8,314 nucleotides of DNA, from the NCBI GenBank assembly GCA_937864895.1, contig CALMDF010000035.1, positions 1 to 8,314 of the forward strand. The letters are read 5' to 3'. The DNA is from an uncultured Holophagales bacterium. GTDB taxonomy: Bacteria; Acidobacteriota; Thermoanaerobaculia; UBA5066. The stretch's first letter is position 1. Each line of letters begins with the position of its first letter. Shown here in pieces: positions 7,401 to 8,314 of this stretch. Under the pieces are notes generated by a model, which saw only the letters and a list, made by a program, of their open reading frames with translations, was not told the DNA's origin and made no database searches. A program made the position numbers and the translations under genes.

Positions 7401-8076
7401 GGTCGCCGAGAAAGCCGACGAGCTCCTGTCCGCCCGGTGCCGCCACGCTCCTCCGGTCGGGCCCGTGAGCGAGGCGGCTGCGGGAAGTCCGGGCCGTCAC
7501 GGCGAGCCCGGCGAACGTCAGGAGGAAGCCGGCGACCGAGACCCAGAGGAGCCCGACGGTCCCGACGAGCCTCGCCAGGAACGGGAGCGCCGCGCCTCCC
7601 GCGATGGCCCCGACGATCTCGCCGGCGCCGATGAGGCCGAAGAGGCGCTTGCCCTGCCTCACCGTGAACATCCGGTTCGCCGTCGACCAGAGGACGATGT
7701 TCGCGAGGTGGAGCTCGGCCCCGCACCAGACGAAGAGCGCGAACGCGGGCCAGGCCGAGGTCGTCGAGCGAAGGAGCACGAGGAAGCCCGCCGGGACGGC
7801 CGCGAGCACGAGGAGGGTCCCGAGCTGCATCCTCAGGAACGAGACCCGGCGCCCGATGGCGAGGTGGAGAAGGCCCGCCGCCGGGAGGACGACCGAGGCG
7901 GCGATGTAGACGTACGGGATGTTGTCGGCCGAGTAGCGCTCGAGGAAGAGCGCCGCCCCGACGGCGAGCGTGAAGAGGCGCGGAAGGCCGAGGAAGACCG
8001 CCTGCAGGAAGCTGAGGCCGACGGCCCGCCCCTCTCCCTCTTCGATCCGGAAGACTCTCCCCAGCAGGCTCTTCAT
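4450..8076 (-). CDS. NTT-like (ATP/ADP translocase family) membrane protein fused to HEAT repeats and two cyclic-nucleotide-binding domains
   Basis: This 1208-residue protein has three parts. Residues about 20-420 hold roughly 12 hydrophobic segments. KRLFGLIGAGEIVGAIAGG (143-161) resembles the KRFY-x-LFGLG motif of NTT nucleotide transporters, and PAYYSLYQPLSRERRGRVQT (347-366) aligns with their conserved FDPTKE...KGKA loop. Residues about 440-900 are paired amphipathic helices of HEAT type (for example AEERAAAALALGEIGG and LAVRRAALRSAGSLGD). Residues about 911-1030 and 1070-1203 are two CNB domains joined by a Pro/Ala-rich linker (1036-1066). The second has an intact phosphate-binding cassette (GELAAL, then EPRTASVTA, Arg1157). 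The first has Ser993 at that position and a shortened loop. The membrane part sits in the inner membrane and the rest is probably cytoplasmic. Nucleotide transport is the family inference, and the second domain suggests cAMP or cGMP control. Start ATG at 8076 follows GGAGG at a tight 3-nt spacing. The gene lies 75 bp after another CNB-domain gene. Confidence 0.8.
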   Translation of the reverse strand: MKSLLGRVFRIEEGEGRAVGLSFLQAVFLGLPRLFTLAVGAALFLERYSADNIPYVYIAASVVLPAAGLLHLAIGRRVSFLRMQLGTLLVLAAVPAGFLVLLRSTTSAWPAFALFVWCGAELHLANIVLWSTANRMFTVRQGKRLFGLIGAGEIVGAIAGGAALPFLARLVGTVGLLWVSVAGFLLTFAGLAVTARTSRSRLAHGPDRRSVAAPGGQELVGFLGDRFLLLIFLTYALVLSAGFFVNGIFYFQVRETFPTAAGVAIFLGRFTAVAALLSLVFRTLLSSRFLLRFGLVGGLVATPAALLASALVVLHVGRGGIPSPELFWAVVATRLLERLLLGALGQPAYYSLYQPLSRERRGRVQTAAETIAGPIVGGVTGAYLLFLTKGLSLTAVGLTAAFLPVLLVWLGVGVAVGRAFPGALTTALRRRGVTGGDLTVTDQTSLRILERGLESPRRAEVLHCLRLLEEAEHPRFPELLRRLADHADAGVRCGVWEAVERVAGPGWVPLLAARADTEEGECRGALLRALGAAGRSAARPLLEPAFETSSGDARRGALVALVKYAGAAEDHPASRELDRLARSEDAEERAAAALALGEIGGEAATGRLPALLADADLAVRRAALRSAGSLGDPRFLGLAVPSLEVPRARAEAVRALLAFPEASSAPLVEAYQAAGSSRGLRRILLQVLGRSRDPAATRFLVGELAFADRQVLSDVLWSLHLCGFRAAGPDRSLVEKCFREEVRRGSFLVAARRDLGNGPGAELLVAALGQELGRTQKRIFLLLSFVLDPEALLGIWSNFSVSPALRDLSLELFEARVDRARARLALPVLAEVSREAPAPAAEQVRKILFGTRPRSGAWVRACAVDALRSGPGGLDDTERAPLLDDGDVLVRETARARWTGASGNGRRLPVVDRVRVLRGAGLFRAIDDELLAELAPRLEEVEVGEGEGVPEGGRGMYVVAEGSLRFEAPGEAPALLLAGQTFGELSALESEPSAERATALEPSRLLRLSDADLHDFMSMRVEVVRGIVDVLCQRARAAAPARARPPEAKPPAPGPPAGATARGGVGDVLSPLDRVLILKTAEIFSEVPDEVLSEVAARTREVRLRGNEVLFRKGDPGTTTFVVAAGRLRIHVADRLVAVVGERAVVGELAALSSEPRTASVTAEVDSLLLTLDQDSLFELMLDRQEIARGIIRVLVSRLRDVPSPGSP

Positions 8077-8079
8077 CGG

Positions 8080-8084
8080 CCTCC
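8080..8084 (-). promoter_or_regulatory. Ribosome binding site GGAGG of the transporter-like gene
   Basis: On the minus strand GGAGG is followed by CCG and then the ATG at 8076. The 3-nt gap is shorter than usual, but this is the best match to the anti-Shine-Dalgarno sequence near a start codon here, and it supports the chosen start. Confidence 0.55.
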
Positions 8085-8151
8085 GTGAAGGCGGCGAGGG
8101 GGGAGGGGCCGGGTCACGGGCGGCGGCTCGCGCACGACGGGGGAAGCGGCT

Positions 8152-8313
8152 TCAGGCGGAGATCGTCTCGCGCGCCAGGAAGCGACCGGCGTCGAGGAGG
8201 CCCGGGATGAGCCCCGGGTTCTCCGCGGCGACCTCGAAGAGCCGGGTCGGCTCGAGGCGAACGAGACGGCACGGCCCCTCGGCCGCGACCGGGCGGGACT
8301 GCGGGAGCATCCC
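8152..8313 (-). CDS. C-terminal end of a protein with a cyclic-nucleotide-binding-like domain (5' part outside window)
   Basis: An open frame runs in from the right edge for 53 codons and stops at TGA (8154-8152). It reads GMLPQSRPVAAEGPCRLVRL, then EPTRLFEVAAENPGLIPGLL, then a short tail ending in ARETISA. This fits the end of a CNB domain: the strands after the phosphate-binding cassette (compare the usual pattern A-x-E-x-C-R-L-L-R-L), then the helix F-x-x-L-x-x-x-N-P-x-L-x-x-x-L-L. The Arg of the cassette is not at the usual place: aligned on CRLVRL, the position holds Gln, with an Arg two residues later. The same domain type ends the next gene, 75 bp downstream, so the two are probably co-transcribed and may act together. 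Whether this protein also has a membrane or HEAT region cannot be seen. It has no internal start of its own and is certainly partial. Confidence 0.65.
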   Translation of the reverse strand, partial: GMLPQSRPVAAEGPCRLVRLEPTRLFEVAAENPGLIPGLLDAGRFLARETISA

Positions 8314-8314
8314 G

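Noticed and set aside
4274..7726. A minus-strand open frame of 1150 codons in another frame of the transporter-like gene.
   Set aside because: The product is almost entirely Arg, Gly, Pro and Ala with no recognisable pattern. The overlapping frame encodes the conserved domains.
4294..8088. A plus-strand open frame of 1264 codons opposite the transporter-like gene, longer than that gene.
   Set aside because: Its product is a monotonous run of Glu, Arg, Asp, Pro and Ala without hydrophobic core or domain motifs, as expected when GC-biased codons are read antisense. The opposite strand has clear membrane, HEAT and CNB patterns.

Overview
The window is very GC-rich (about 70% by eye) and densely coded. 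Codons are strongly biased to G or C in the third position, which is why long meaningless reading frames run opposite the real genes. The gene families suggest a free-living Gram-negative bacterium of the Acidobacteriota or a related group: a DUF5916-type outer-membrane barrel, and a nucleotide-transporter-like protein fused to HEAT repeats and cyclic-nucleotide-binding (CNB) domains. The phylum is inferred from gene content; there is no rRNA or marker gene here.

Layout. At the left edge (3-1724, plus strand) is the C-terminal part of a DUF5916-family outer-membrane protein whose 5' end lies outside the window. It converges on, and overlaps by 19 bp, a leftward gene set on the minus strand. 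Read in transcription order from the right edge, this set holds: (1) the last 53 codons of a protein ending in a CNB-like domain (8313-8152); (2) a 1208-residue protein with 12 predicted membrane segments resembling the NTT (ATP/ADP translocase) family, a HEAT-type helical region and two C-terminal CNB domains (8076-4450); (3) a fold-type I PLP enzyme of the HisC/CobD aminotransferase group (4304-3171); (4) a glutamate-cysteine-ligase family 2 (GCS2) ATP-dependent ligase (3205-1706), which overlaps gene 3 by 35 bp and appears to start at TTG.

Functionally there are two units. The right half carries two adjacent genes with CNB domains 75 bp apart, suggesting a membrane transport or sensing function tuned by a cyclic nucleotide. 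The middle is a tightly coupled PLP-enzyme plus gamma-glutamyl-type ligase pair that could make a small amide metabolite; its substrate cannot be read from the sequence. The 145-bp gap between the units (4305-4449) holds an imperfect 35-nt inverted repeat, a tandem hexamer repeat and a weak extended -10 element, so the pair may have its own promoter. No RNA gene, mobile element, CRISPR array or convincing intrinsic terminator was seen.
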